A stretch of DNA of 64,000 bases from Dehalococcoidia bacterium (GCA_012959765.1 DUCO01000018.1:48203-112202); one strand, 5' to 3'; counted from the stretch's first letter, positions 9,515 through 18,147 are shown. Numbers and translations are program-made. The notes: generated by a model from the sequence alone, not told the origin.

Positions 9515-10666
9515 ATGGGTCTAGACGAATTTCTAAATCAACTTCCCGAAGATGACGACGCTTCGATTAACTACGCGTCGCTTCCTGAACTGTCGAAACT
9601 AACGGGTCCCGAGGCCGAGGAATTCGGGCAACTCTGGTTGGAGTGGACACCAGAACGTGTGTTGGGGATTGTCGATCGCATGGTGGATCTGTGCGACGAG
9701 CAGCCTGATGTGGAGTTCGAGGCGATCTACAAGCAGGGAATGCTGCACACGAGTACCGCCGTTCGTTTGAGCGCGCTTAAAGGGCTGGAAGAAAGCAGTG
9801 ATCGGGCGCTAATAAAACCTTTGAGCGACATGCTTACTTCCGATCCGGCAGTGGAGGTTCGGGCGGCTGCGGCAATACCGCTGACGTACCTTTCTGCGAT
9901 GGCTCAGGCCGGAAAGCTGGGTGCGAAAGACGAGGTTATGCTCACTCGAATTTTGTACGGCGTTCTTGATGACGAGCGGGAGGTTCAGACGGTAAAGCTG
10001 AAGGCACTTGAAGCTGTTTCGGTGTTTGGTGGCGAGCGTCTGAATCCGTTTATCGAATCAGCGTTTGCATTGCCGGATGTCAGTTCACGCCAGAGCAGTA
10101 TTTTTGCGATGGGGCGGACGTCTGACCCGAGATGGGTTAGTTACGTTCTTCCCGATCTTGAGCATGATGATGCGTCGATTCGCTACGAGGCAGCGATGGC
10201 GATGGGCGAACTGGGTGATGAAGAGCATTTGCGTGCGCTGGATGTTTCGCTGGACGATGCCGACTTAACGGTTCAACTGGCGGCGATTTCGGCCGTAGAG
10301 CGCATTGGTGGCGAGGTTGCCAAAAGTCAGCTTGAGCAGTTGCTGGTGAGTACAGAGCCGCGTGTTGTAGAGCTTGTGCGGCAGGCTTTGCAGGCGATGA
10401 AGGACGAAGAGGATTTGGACGAGGTTGTGACGCAAGATATGGCTCGTTCGATGTTCGGGGCTGGCGATACTTTGCCGGGAATTGACACTGAGGGCTATGA
10501 ACCCGCTGAGATCGAGGGATGGGCGAATGCTCCCGATCCGAGTGAGGTGGATGATTTCGGCACGGGTGTCACCGAGGAAGCCGAGGATCTGGGACTTGAT
10601 CGTGGTGATCCGTTCGATGTCGATCTTCCGCCGGAAGATCCGTGGGACCACGAAGAGAATTACTAG
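9515..10666 (+). CDS. HEAT-repeat protein with acidic tail
   Basis: The 383-residue cytoplasmic protein is built of alpha-helical HEAT/PBS-lyase-like repeats between about residues 85 and 295. Diagnostic helical turns include VRLSALKGLEE, VRAAAAIPL, IRYEAAMAMGELGD and VQLAAISAVERIGG. The last 90 residues are strongly acidic and probably disordered (many Asp, Glu, Pro, Gly). Such proteins are scaffolds, and no catalytic motif is visible. It follows tldE by 63 bp and ends just before an intrinsic terminator at 10670, so it may be the last gene of a tldD-tldE-HEAT transcript. Whether it helps that protease is inference. Confidence 0.85.
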   Translation: MGLDEFLNQLPEDDDASINYASLPELSKLTGPEAEEFGQLWLEWTPERVLGIVDRMVDLCDEQPDVEFEAIYKQGMLHTSTAVRLSALKGLEESSDRALIKPLSDMLTSDPAVEVRAAAAIPLTYLSAMAQAGKLGAKDEVMLTRILYGVLDDEREVQTVKLKALEAVSVFGGERLNPFIESAFALPDVSSRQSSIFAMGRTSDPRWVSYVLPDLEHDDASIRYEAAMAMGELGDEEHLRALDVSLDDADLTVQLAAISAVERIGGEVAKSQLEQLLVSTEPRVVELVRQALQAMKDEEDLDEVVTQDMARSMFGAGDTLPGIDTEGYEPAEIEGWANAPDPSEVDDFGTGVTEEAEDLGLDRGDPFDVDLPPEDPWDHEENY

Positions 10667-10669
10667 GTG

Positions 10670-10697
10670 GTGCCAGTGGGTGCCATTGGCACTTTTT
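10670..10697 (+). terminator. Intrinsic terminator after the HEAT-repeat gene
   Basis: A 9-bp stem (GTGCCAGTG against CATTGGCAC with one G-U pair), a 5-nt loop and a TTTTT run begin 4 nt after the stop codon. The palindrome belongs to a small motif that recurs elsewhere in the window (see findings). Confidence 0.8.
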
Positions 10698-10768
10698 CTT
10701 CAGGTTAACTGCGGTTCCGACGATCGAGGCCCTGAATCAGGTTACGGATCACAGAAAACTTTCGCTGG

Positions 10769-11743
10769 CTACTGTCGCCGGGCTTGGCGGAAGGCTAGTT
10801 GGGCTGCTCCCAGAAGGCTTACGTCGTCGCCCAACCGGGTTGCTGTTAGCGGGGTTGTGCTTCCGTATCCGGGGAGTGATTTTTCGATGACCGTGGCCTT
10901 GAGCTTCTCCCAGTGTCGTTGTAGCCCTTGAACGACTCCGCCACCGATCACGAGTGCTTCCGGGTTGAAGACGTTGATCAACATGCCGAGCCCGATGCTG
11001 ACGTTTTCGATGGTTAGATCGACGACTCCCAGCGCTACCTCGTCGCCAGCGTCGGCTGCGTCAAACACCATGCGTGAGGTGATGTTTTCTGGATCGCCTT
11101 TGGCCATTTCGGAGAGCGGACCTTCGCCTGTGAATCTTTCCCGAGCGATCTTTGCGATGGCGGGTCCGGATGCGTTTCCTTCGAAGCAGCCGTCGCAGCC
11201 CACGTTGCACTTGTAGGCTCCGGTGCGAACTGCGAGGTGACCCACTTCGCCAGCTCCGCCAGACGAGCCGGTGACCATTTCGCTGTTGGCGATTATGCCG
11301 CCGCCAACTCCGGTGCTGATGGTTACGTATATGAGATTTTCGGCACCGACGTGATCGCCAAATCGGGTTTCTGCTAGCGCAGCAAGGGTGGCGTCGTGGC
11401 CAACCCAGACTGGCACACCCATCGCTTCTGATAGTGATGATTTCATTGACTTGTCGTGCCATCCGGGCAGGTTCGGCGGGTGGTTGTAGGTTCCGGTGGC
11501 GGGTTTAATTGGCCCAGCGGTTGAAACGCCTACTCCTACGATTTCGGCTCCGGACGGGGCTGTTGCTCGTGCGGCTTTGAGTAGCGTTGCGAGTCTTGCG
11601 CTTGCGTCGTCGATGCCACGTTCGGGTTCGGTATTGATCGACCCGCGACCTGTCATATGGCCTTCGGCGTCGACGAGTGCAGCTCGGATGTTGGTGCCGC
11701 CAATGTCGGCAGCGAGTGCGTATTGCAGATTTGGATTTGTCAC
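10769..11743 (-). CDS. ROK family sugar kinase (glucokinase-like)
   Basis: This sugar kinase of the ROK family phosphorylates glucose or a related hexose with ATP. The phosphate-binding motif ADIGGTNIR is near the N-terminus, VGHDATLA holds the conserved region around the catalytic Asp, and the zinc-binding cysteines of the ROK signature are in CNVGCDGCFEG. A second glycine-rich ATP motif (VIGGGVVQG) lies near the C-terminus. No HTH is present, so this is a kinase and not a ROK repressor. I chose the GTG at 11743, since a longer reading from the GTG at 11776 would run into a palindrome of the intergenic repeat type. The exact sugar cannot be told from sequence. Confidence 0.88.
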   Translation of the reverse strand: MTNPNLQYALAADIGGTNIRAALVDAEGHMTGRGSINTEPERGIDDASARLATLLKAARATAPSGAEIVGVGVSTAGPIKPATGTYNHPPNLPGWHDKSMKSSLSEAMGVPVWVGHDATLAALAETRFGDHVGAENLIYVTISTGVGGGIIANSEMVTGSSGGAGEVGHLAVRTGAYKCNVGCDGCFEGNASGPAIAKIARERFTGEGPLSEMAKGDPENITSRMVFDAADAGDEVALGVVDLTIENVSIGLGMLINVFNPEALVIGGGVVQGLQRHWEKLKATVIEKSLPGYGSTTPLTATRLGDDVSLLGAAQLAFRQARRQ

Positions 11744-11994
11744 AGTTCGGATGGTAGCAGGCGGTGGCAGTGGCACGTTTTCTGCGATATGTAATTAGTT
11801 GGCTGAATTGAGTAGGTGTAGCCGCTGCTCTCTTATTTAGCTCCGGGCATTGTCGAATGACTTGGTTGCCGCGTTAATATGCGCTCCCTCGATCCCTCTC
11901 GAAGGACGGGAGGCAGGACGTACTAATCAGCACCGTGGTGCCCCGTTAACAATTTGTGCTTGTTGTAGGTGGGAATCGCGCCCATCATTTAACG

Positions 11995-13152
11995 ATGCCC
12001 GAAATAGTTCACGACATAGATTTATCTGCAATTGAGCACCGACCCGGTCAATCGACCGATCTCGAAGCCAAGCGTTTGCGCGCCTGGAGTCGTTTGACCG
12101 ACGATGAAAAAGAGTGGGTGATTGCTGCGTGGGACCTGACGGGGATGATTCCTTCAGCTCCTGCATTTCGTGAACTGAAGAGCGCTTCTGACCGTGTGCT
12201 TTATGTGCTGGTTGGGACTGAAGAGAGCCTTACGCCGGGTGAACTGGTTTATTTGATGATCTCTCGCTGGTTCCGAAATATCGATCCTGCAACGGCTCGT
12301 GCCAAGATGGCTCAGCTTGTTGGTCAGGGTTATGCACGGTACACGGGTATTGGCCGGACTATGGCGACCGAGGCCGGACTTGAGCTCCTCGAAGAGATGG
12401 CGGCGCCCCCTCGGCAGCCTCGTGAAGGCGAATCGATGTACCGCTCGGATGAAGATCGTCGAGAAGAGAGTCGAGATCCGCGACGTAGTTCAGGTCCACG
12501 GAAGGTTGATCGTGGAGAGTCTCCACGTTCCTCTTTTGGTGACCGAAGAGCCCCGACTGGACGATATCGTTCAGAAATTGATGAGAACGAACCGCGCCGT
12601 GAGTCACGCGATGACCGTGGCGGTAATTCGAGTGGTCCGCGCAGTGATGATCGTGGAGGCTACTCCCGAGGTCCCAGTCGAGACGACCGAGGTGGCGATT
12701 CACGAGGCCCGAGACGTGACGATCGCGGTGGCGACTCCCGAGGCCCGAGGCGAGATGACGACCGTGGCGGATATTCCCGAGGCCCAAGACGTGATGATCG
12801 CGGTGGCGACTCCCGAGGTCCAAGACGAGATGGCGATCGTGGAGGCTACTCGCGAGGCCCACGGCGTGATGATGACCGCGGTGGTTATTCACGCGGGCCA
12901 AGGCGAGACGATCGCGGTGGCGACCGAGGTGGCTACTCCGGCGGTCGTGGTCGAAACGACCGTGGTGGTTCCCCTGAGCGCGGCCGGGTCAACACTGATG
13001 GTCCGGTCATCGACGGCAATGAGCCAATGGAATACCGCGTAAACAACGATGGCCCAATTATTGACGGACGTGATCTCGGTGAGAAGCGCGAAAACACCGA
13101 CGGCCCGATTATCGACGGCCGCGACAAGAAGCCTGAATCTTCAGAAGAATAG
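11995..13152 (+). CDS. Arg/Gly/Asp-rich repeat protein with winged-helix-like N-terminus
   Basis: I do not recognise this 385-residue protein. Residues 1-140 are an ordinary globular domain (helical, with LTPGELVYLMISRWF and ATARAKMAQLVGQGYARYT), which could be a winged-helix DNA- or RNA-binding fold; this is inference. Residues 205-332 consist of about nine copies of a 12-13-residue unit, consensus DDRGGxSRGPRR, highly charged and RGG-like. Residues 332-378 hold three copies of a second unit of about 17 residues, consensus NxDGPxIDG. The start is taken as the ATG at 11995, giving MPEIVHDIDL; an upstream in-frame start at 11956 would add 13 residues of poor character. RGG tails in bacteria often bind RNA. 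No partner gene is evident. Confidence 0.8.
   Translation: MPEIVHDIDLSAIEHRPGQSTDLEAKRLRAWSRLTDDEKEWVIAAWDLTGMIPSAPAFRELKSASDRVLYVLVGTEESLTPGELVYLMISRWFRNIDPATARAKMAQLVGQGYARYTGIGRTMATEAGLELLEEMAAPPRQPREGESMYRSDEDRREESRDPRRSSGPRKVDRGESPRSSFGDRRAPTGRYRSEIDENEPRRESRDDRGGNSSGPRSDDRGGYSRGPSRDDRGGDSRGPRRDDRGGDSRGPRRDDDRGGYSRGPRRDDRGGDSRGPRRDGDRGGYSRGPRRDDDRGGYSRGPRRDDRGGDRGGYSGGRGRNDRGGSPERGRVNTDGPVIDGNEPMEYRVNNDGPIIDGRDLGEKRENTDGPIIDGRDKKPESSEE
12607..12990 (+). repeat. Coding minisatellite: 36-39-bp units encoding RGG-type repeats
   Basis: Tandem imperfect copies of a 36-39-bp unit encode DDRGGxSRGPRR within the gene at 11995-13152. Units differ by synonymous changes and one-codon length differences, showing selection on the protein and not simple slippage alone. 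Confidence 0.85.
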
Positions 13153-13176
13153 GCTTCTGGCCGCTTCTAACCCTAG

Positions 13177-13941
13177 CTAGATAGAGTCCCGGTAATTCTC
13201 GGCGTTGTCCTGGGGGGCGTAGCCGATCGTCTTTTTTGCGTGGTCGGTGTTCCAGAATCGCCATGTGTTGTCGGACACTCCGTAGAAGATCTCGAAGCCG
13301 ACGGGCTGCGTCAGGCACTGCGAAACCAGATGCGCAAGATCACGGTGGCTGAGCCACGTTGCCAGCATTCGAACGCCAACTGGCTTGTTGGGGGCGTTCG
13401 CAGTTCCGATGCGCAGGCAGGCGACTTCGAGTCCAAAGTGCTCGTGATAGTAGCGGCCCGTTGCCTCGCCAAACGCCTTGCTTACGCCGTAATCGGAGTC
13501 GGGCCGGATTGGCACAAGGTGGTCGATTTGCTTGAACTCGCCGGGCGTGAGTCCTTCGTAATCACCAACTCGAATTCGGCTGTATGGCTCGTCCAACTCG
13601 AAGTTGCCGACCGCGTGATTAGAGCTGGCAAATACAACTCGCTTTACTCCGTGCTGTCGTGCTGCTTCGTAGACGTTGTGGGTCATCGAAATATTGTTCT
13701 TCAGAACGTCAGACCAGGGAGTTTCGACGGGGGCGTTGGCGCCCATGTGAACAACGGCGTCGACGTCTTCGAACGCCTTTTCCATGGATTCGTAGTTTGA
13801 TCCGTCGATGATGAGAGTTGGCACATCGGGGGCGTGATCGGACGAGCGGGCGTCGAGGGCTGAAAATTCGAATGAGTCGGCGAGGGAGTTGATTAGCATC
13901 GAGCCAATTAGGCCTGATGATCCGGTGACGAGAACTTTCAT
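13177..13941 (-). CDS. NAD-dependent epimerase/dehydratase family protein (uronate-dehydrogenase-like)
   Basis: This is an extended-SDR enzyme of 254 residues. The Rossmann motif GSSGLIG is at the N-terminus, a DxxD region follows (LIIDGSN), VVHMGANAP is the usual fourth strand, FASSNHAVG holds the catalytic Ser, and YGVSK is the YxxxK pair. The short length and the HAVG and YGVSK pattern resemble uronate dehydrogenases and related NAD epimerases. I chose the ATG at 13941 (MKVLVTG) over the one at 13974, because the family starts at the Rossmann strand. It is a single gene convergent with the repeat-protein gene, 24 bp away. The substrate is unknown; sugar-acid oxidation would fit other genes of the window. 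Confidence 0.87.
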   Translation of the reverse strand: MKVLVTGSSGLIGSMLINSLADSFEFSALDARSSDHAPDVPTLIIDGSNYESMEKAFEDVDAVVHMGANAPVETPWSDVLKNNISMTHNVYEAARQHGVKRVVFASSNHAVGNFELDEPYSRIRVGDYEGLTPGEFKQIDHLVPIRPDSDYGVSKAFGEATGRYYHEHFGLEVACLRIGTANAPNKPVGVRMLATWLSHRDLAHLVSQCLTQPVGFEIFYGVSDNTWRFWNTDHAKKTIGYAPQDNAENYRDSI

Positions 13942-14066
13942 TTTGGTTTGAACCTTTGATTTTCGATTGGCCATTGTTGATGACTGGATAATACTTGTCG
14001 GAATGATGATGCAAACGATATTGACGTCTTGATTACGCCATATGGTGATGGATTAGCGGGGTTTTT

Positions 14067-14567
14067 ATGGGCTTGGTAGCGCAAGACTGCGTGGAATATC
14101 AGTTCGAAGACGCTGGTCAGAGCTGGCTCATATCGTGGTGGCCCCCGGAGCAGGTTCCGTCTGGCGAATGGCATGGATCGGGCGCAATCTGTTTGAGTGA
14201 GAATGATGAAGTAGTCATCATCAGCCAGGATGGCAAAAAATGGGAGCTACCAGCCGGTAGACCCGAAGGTGATGAGGATTGGCGGGCGACTCTCGATCGT
14301 GAATTGCTCGAAGAAGCCTGTGCCACTGTCGACAGCGCAACTCTCTTAGGGTTTGCTCAGGGGCGGTGTATTTCCGGGCATGAAGAAGGGCTGGTGCTCG
14401 TGCGTTCCCGCTGGATTGCGCATGTGACTATCCATGAGTGGAAGCCGGAATACGAGGTTCTCTATCGTTCGTTGGTTGCGAAAAATACTGTTGTGGAGTC
14501 TCTGGATTTTCCTGCTGGACTTGAGCCGATATATGCTCGTTGGTTTCAGGAAGCCGAGGTTGACTAA
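14067..14567 (+). CDS. Nudix hydrolase
   Basis: A 166-residue protein with a Nudix box at residues 64-86: Gly64, Glu70, Arg78-Glu79, Glu82-Glu83, matching G-x5-E-x7-REUxEE, except that the usual glycine after EE is a cysteine in EEACA. It hydrolyses a nucleoside diphosphate linked to some moiety; the substrate cannot be inferred. The N-terminal 30 residues (WLISWWPPEQVPSG) are tryptophan-rich and are not part of the core fold. It stands alone, followed by a large hairpin about 130 bp downstream. Confidence 0.88.
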   Translation: MGLVAQDCVEYQFEDAGQSWLISWWPPEQVPSGEWHGSGAICLSENDEVVIISQDGKKWELPAGRPEGDEDWRATLDRELLEEACATVDSATLLGFAQGRCISGHEEGLVLVRSRWIAHVTIHEWKPEYEVLYRSLVAKNTVVESLDFPAGLEPIYARWFQEAEVD

Positions 14568-14978
14568 ACACGTTAGTCCACTAGTAAAACATGCCTCGAA
14601 ACGGTAATGTCGAACGAGGTTTTCACAAGGTTCATCACGTCACACTGCCCGTAATCTCACCTGCGACACGTAATGAATGATAGCCTTGCTGCAGGACGGT
14701 AGTGCACATGGGAGCGCAGCCGGACCAGCCCCCGACGCGCTCCTGCACTACTGTCTTTTATTTTAAGGTTTATTCCGATTGTCTGATGCTGCGAGCGACA
14801 TCGCTTGCGATTTGTGCATCTCCTTTTTTTCTGTTGAGGCGCTGAAAGATTCTGAGGATTCACAGGTCGCACGCGAGGTGGCGCTGGTTGGGTGAGGTGG
14901 TGGCTCCGAACTCGAACTTCCCGAATCCCGTTCTCAGGATCGGCGCAATTTGGTGGGCGGTTTTTCTAGTATGAAGAT
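14568..14978. other. Intergenic region of about 410 bp
   Basis: No convincing coding sequence on either strand. It contains the long hairpin at 14695-14755. The remaining sequence up to the GTG start at 14979 shows no clear promoter boxes by eye. Confidence 0.6.
14695..14762 (+). terminator. Large hairpin followed by a T-rich run
   Basis: A 12-bp outer stem (GACGGTAGTGCA with TGCACTACTGTC, one G-U pair), a 4-nt bulge on the left arm, a 7-bp inner stem (GGAGCGC with GCGCTCC) and a GC-rich 19-nt loop, then TTTTATTTTA. It probably terminates transcription of the Nudix gene, but its size also allows a structured small RNA. Confidence 0.65.
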
Positions 14979-16769
14979 GTGCACTCAGGAGATTTTGTAC
15001 GAGACTTTGCGCTGATCATGGTTGCCGCAGCCGCGGCCTTGATCGTCTTCCGACTACTTCGGCAACCGCCGATCCTCGGGTATCTGCTCGCGGGCGTGCT
15101 CGTAGGCCCGTTCGCGCTGCAAGGTCGCTTCGTCGCCGATACCCAAACTGTTTCACTGGTCGCTGAAGTCGGACTTGTCGTCCTGCTTTTCTCGCTTGGC
15201 GTTGAGTTCGGGTGGGAGCGAATTCGCAAGGTTGGATTCCGGGTTGTGATCATCGGCGCAGTTGAGATCGCCGCGATGATTTCGCTTGGTTACTTTTTAG
15301 GTCGAGCGCTTGGGTGGAGTGCCACAACGTCGATATATCTGGGTGCAGCGCTGGCGTTTTCGAGTTCCGCCGTGCTGGTGAGTATCCTGCGTGAAAACGG
15401 CCAGCTGATGACGTTGCGAGGTCAGCTGGTTGTTGGCGTTCTGGTTGTTGAAGACTTCGTCGCAGTGGTGTTGCTGGCGGTGTTTGCAGGGTATGCGAGC
15501 CAAGAAGATGGCGGAGCAGTTCAGGTCTGGCCGATCGTTATGAAGATGACTGTCTTCGCGGTTGGAGCACTCGTATTTGGCACATTGCTGACGCCTCGCA
15601 TAATGGATTTGTTGGACTATTTGAAGTCACGTGAAACGCTGCTGATCGGCAGTTTGGGACTGTGTTTCGGAGTGGGATTGCTTGCTCGCGAGATGGGGCT
15701 TTCTGCTGGGGCGGGCGCTTTCCTGATTGGAACGGTGCTTGGCGATACGAGGCATAGGGATCAAATCGCACGAGTCATTGCCCCGGTTCGTGACGTATTC
15801 GCAGCGTTGTTCTTCGTTTCGATCGGCATGCTGGTGAACATGGGCGATGTGCCGGAGTATTTCGGAACAGTACTGATCGTTACGGGCGTGCTTGTGGCAG
15901 GAAAGGTTCTTGCTGCGACAGCCGGAACGTTCCTAACTGGTCACGACGGCGAGGCGTCGTTGGGAGTCGGAACCGCGATGCCGCAGCCGGGTGAGTTTTC
16001 GCTGGCGATCGCACGTTCAGGCAGCGAGCATGCCGCCGTCGGAGCGCAGCTGTACCCGGTCGTGATTATTAGCACGCTAATGTCGTCGTTTATCTACCCG
16101 TTCGTATTCAAGTCTTCTGGCTTGATCGGCTCGGTATTCGGTTGGGTATTGCCTGACCGTGCCAAGCGAAAGGCGGCTGGATTTTCGAGAACGATTGATA
16201 CAGCTCGCCGAGCGATGGCGCCTGCGAAACCCGCACCTCACGATCTGGTTCGGGGTGTGCGATCGACTGCTGTTAGCTTTGGAATTATCGGGTTGGTTAT
16301 CGTTGCCGGAGTGCTTACTTTAAATGTCGGCACGAATCTTACGAGCGAATTTGGAATTTCGGCCGATCTTATTGGCGTTGCGATTCTGGCTTCAGTTGTC
16401 ACGTTGGCGGTTCCGGCTGGGATCGTGTTGTGGCGGGTTCTCGCCGATTTGAGCGTAGTGTTTGCTCGACGTGCTTTTGTTCGGTTCAATGTGACCAGAG
16501 GTCTTCAAGTTGCTGATGTGGCGAGCACGGTGATTGTGAGTGTGCTGCTACTGATTGCCGGCGTGTGGTTGGTGACTCAGCTGCTTGAGGTGATGCCGGT
16601 TGCCGACATGACGTCGCCGCTGCCTGCGTTGATTATGGCGCTGAGTGCTGCGGTGACGGCGACTCTTGCCATGAAGATCCATTCACAGATGGACAAGACG
16701 TTCAGGCGGACGCTGCTTGGGGATGGGCCGGGCGAGGCGAGTGGGGATTCGGAACCTTCGGACGCCTAA
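14979..16769 (+). CDS. Kef-type monovalent cation/proton antiporter (CPA2) without RCK domain
   Basis: A 596-residue polytopic membrane protein. The N-terminal 390 residues form a CPA2 Na+(K+)/H+ exchanger core with about twelve membrane segments (PPILGYLLAGVLVGPF, then LFSLGVEF). Where KefB/KefC carry a cytosolic TrkA-N (RCK) domain, this protein has a hydrophilic stretch (about 395-425) and then four more hydrophobic segments up to residue 565. The start is a GTG at 14979; an ATG at 14971 is out of frame. It probably exports K+ or Na+ in exchange for protons. How it is gated without RCK is open. It stands alone in its transcript. Confidence 0.88.
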   Translation: MHSGDFVRDFALIMVAAAAALIVFRLLRQPPILGYLLAGVLVGPFALQGRFVADTQTVSLVAEVGLVVLLFSLGVEFGWERIRKVGFRVVIIGAVEIAAMISLGYFLGRALGWSATTSIYLGAALAFSSSAVLVSILRENGQLMTLRGQLVVGVLVVEDFVAVVLLAVFAGYASQEDGGAVQVWPIVMKMTVFAVGALVFGTLLTPRIMDLLDYLKSRETLLIGSLGLCFGVGLLAREMGLSAGAGAFLIGTVLGDTRHRDQIARVIAPVRDVFAALFFVSIGMLVNMGDVPEYFGTVLIVTGVLVAGKVLAATAGTFLTGHDGEASLGVGTAMPQPGEFSLAIARSGSEHAAVGAQLYPVVIISTLMSSFIYPFVFKSSGLIGSVFGWVLPDRAKRKAAGFSRTIDTARRAMAPAKPAPHDLVRGVRSTAVSFGIIGLVIVAGVLTLNVGTNLTSEFGISADLIGVAILASVVTLAVPAGIVLWRVLADLSVVFARRAFVRFNVTRGLQVADVASTVIVSVLLLIAGVWLVTQLLEVMPVADMTSPLPALIMALSAAVTATLAMKIHSQMDKTFRRTLLGDGPGEASGDSEPSDA

Positions 16770-16961
16770 CGGCCTGCGGATCAGGTGCCGGTTCAAAACG
16801 CATGTAAAGGGGTTGGGATTGTTTGAGCAGGGTGTAGGTAACGCGCTATCCCGATGGTGGATGTCACGCTTTTTGATGACCGTTCCAGGTGATACCAATA
16901 CAGTATTCGGATTCATTAAATATTTTCTGACCTTGATTCGCCTTGAGCGAGAGGACACGGC

Positions 16962-17357
16962 ATGGCTGACGATCGCGCCCTGATAATTGAACTTGAAGAA
17001 CGGTTTGTTGAGGCTACGAATAAATCCGATATTCAAGAGTTCGACGATCTGTTTACCGAAGACGCGGTGCTGATGCTGCCGGATCGTCCGGCTGTGAGCA
17101 CACGCGAGACGATCGTTGCACATCAACGAGAGTTTTTTCGCTCGATCAGGGCTCGACTTGTTTCAGTCATTGCTGAGATTGAAGTTTTCGAAACGTTGGT
17201 CTACGTACGGGGTGCGTTCAACTACTCGATGGAGCCGAAGTTGGGTGGAGAGCCGGTTGTGATGAAGGGCAAGTACATCAATCTGTACAAACGGGATGAG
17301 ATGGACGAGTGGCGGATCTGGCGCAGCATCAACAACATCGACCACCCGCAGGACTAG
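16962..17357 (+). CDS. SnoaL-like / DUF4440 nuclear transport factor 2 fold protein
   Basis: A 131-residue single-domain protein with the NTF2-like cone fold pattern: an N-terminal helix (LEERFVEATNKSD), then FTEDAVLMLPDRPAVS, then beta strands ending in DEWRIWRSINNI. Members of this fold are small isomerases, dehydratases or unknowns, so no reaction is assigned. The ATG at 16962 has a purine-rich GAGAGGA upstream. It lies about 190 bp after the antiporter gene and converges on a gene stump. Confidence 0.82.
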   Translation: MADDRALIIELEERFVEATNKSDIQEFDDLFTEDAVLMLPDRPAVSTRETIVAHQREFFRSIRARLVSVIAEIEVFETLVYVRGAFNYSMEPKLGGEPVVMKGKYINLYKRDEMDEWRIWRSINNIDHPQD

Positions 17358-17381
17358 CCAGGTTTGGTACAGATAAAGCGA

Positions 17382-17785
17382 TTAATCGAATCGTGACTCC
17401 GCTTCAGTAACATCGACGAAGTTTGCACAGCGGATGATCGTCGATAGGCCCCAGTTGCCGTCTTCGATTTCGAATCCGTATCTTATCCACGGTTCGATGG
17501 ACTTGGCACGTGCATAAAGCCTGATGAGCAGCGAGCTTAGGCTGCCGACACTGATCATTTCTGCGATTTCATCGTGGCTCGGCAGGGCATGACCGGTCGC
17601 CTCGAGGGCTGACAGGTAGCTGTCGAGCAGGTCGGCGTATGTGGCTTGATCAGACTCACGCACCGATGTGCCGATGAAGTACGCAACATCAGTGAACACC
17701 GGCCACGATGTTGCTCGTTGCCAGTCGAAGATCACTGCTTCCTGATGACCGTCTGATTCGAGTATTGCGATCTCCTCGGCAGGAA
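17382..17785 (-). pseudogene. Phosphotransferase (APH-like) gene stump, 5' part missing
   Basis: The reading frame shows only the C-terminal third of an aminoglycoside-phosphotransferase-like kinase. It keeps the DFG-like metal-binding strand VIFDWQRATSW and the following helix (FTDVAYFIGTSV). In frame, it reaches back to FPAEEIAILESDG at about 17785 and then becomes unrelated; a TAG lies slightly further upstream. The nucleotide-binding lobe and the catalytic HGD motif are absent. It is joined head to head with a TetR stump, so both genes lost their 5' ends in one event. An ATG at 17735 could still start a peptide of 117 residues, but it would lack the catalytic loop. Confidence 0.75.
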
Positions 17786-18147
17786 ACGACCCATTCGACC
17801 GGCTGGCGGCGCTAGCCCGGTCCTATGTTCGATATGGCATCGAAAGCAGGGGGTGCTATAGGCTGATGTTTGGTGAGCACATGATTGAGCTTGCCGAATT
17901 CGAAGAAGTCGTTGCAGCAGGACGCCCAACACGTCAGCTACTTCAGCAGATAGTCGCCGAATGTGTTCCCAGCGATGACGAATATGCCCAAACCGTCGAG
18001 CACACCGCTTGGTCGCTGGTTCACGGCGTGACGAGCTTGTTGACTGAAAACGAGATTCGGTTCGGGCCCGATACTTCGAAAGCTGAGAAACTGATCAACG
18101 ACTCAATCCGCATGTTAATCTCCGGAATTCGAGCCGAGCTGGCATAG
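17786..18147 (+). pseudogene. TetR-family regulator stump, DNA-binding part missing
   Basis: In frame from about 17786 this reads GNDPFDRLAALARSYVRYG, then CYRLMFGEH, then the TVEHTAWSLVHGVTSL helix. This is the C-terminal ligand-binding half of TetR regulators of the WHG type (LMFG and W-x-x-V-H-G motifs). No helix-turn-helix is encoded; upstream bases belong to the opposing phosphotransferase stump. An ATG at 17866 lies inside the homology and is not a true start. The product, if made, could not bind DNA. Confidence 0.75.

Noticed and set aside
11880..11950. Possible T-box riboswitch upstream of the repeat-protein gene (GTGGTGCCCCG resembling the T-box sequence)
   Set aside because: No specifier hairpin or AGTA-type loops were found, and the downstream gene is not an amino-acid gene.
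12299..13042. Alternative plus and minus frames across the RGG repeat block
   Set aside because: A tandem repeat with a unit length divisible by three keeps all frames open; only the frame with a globular N-terminus is credible.
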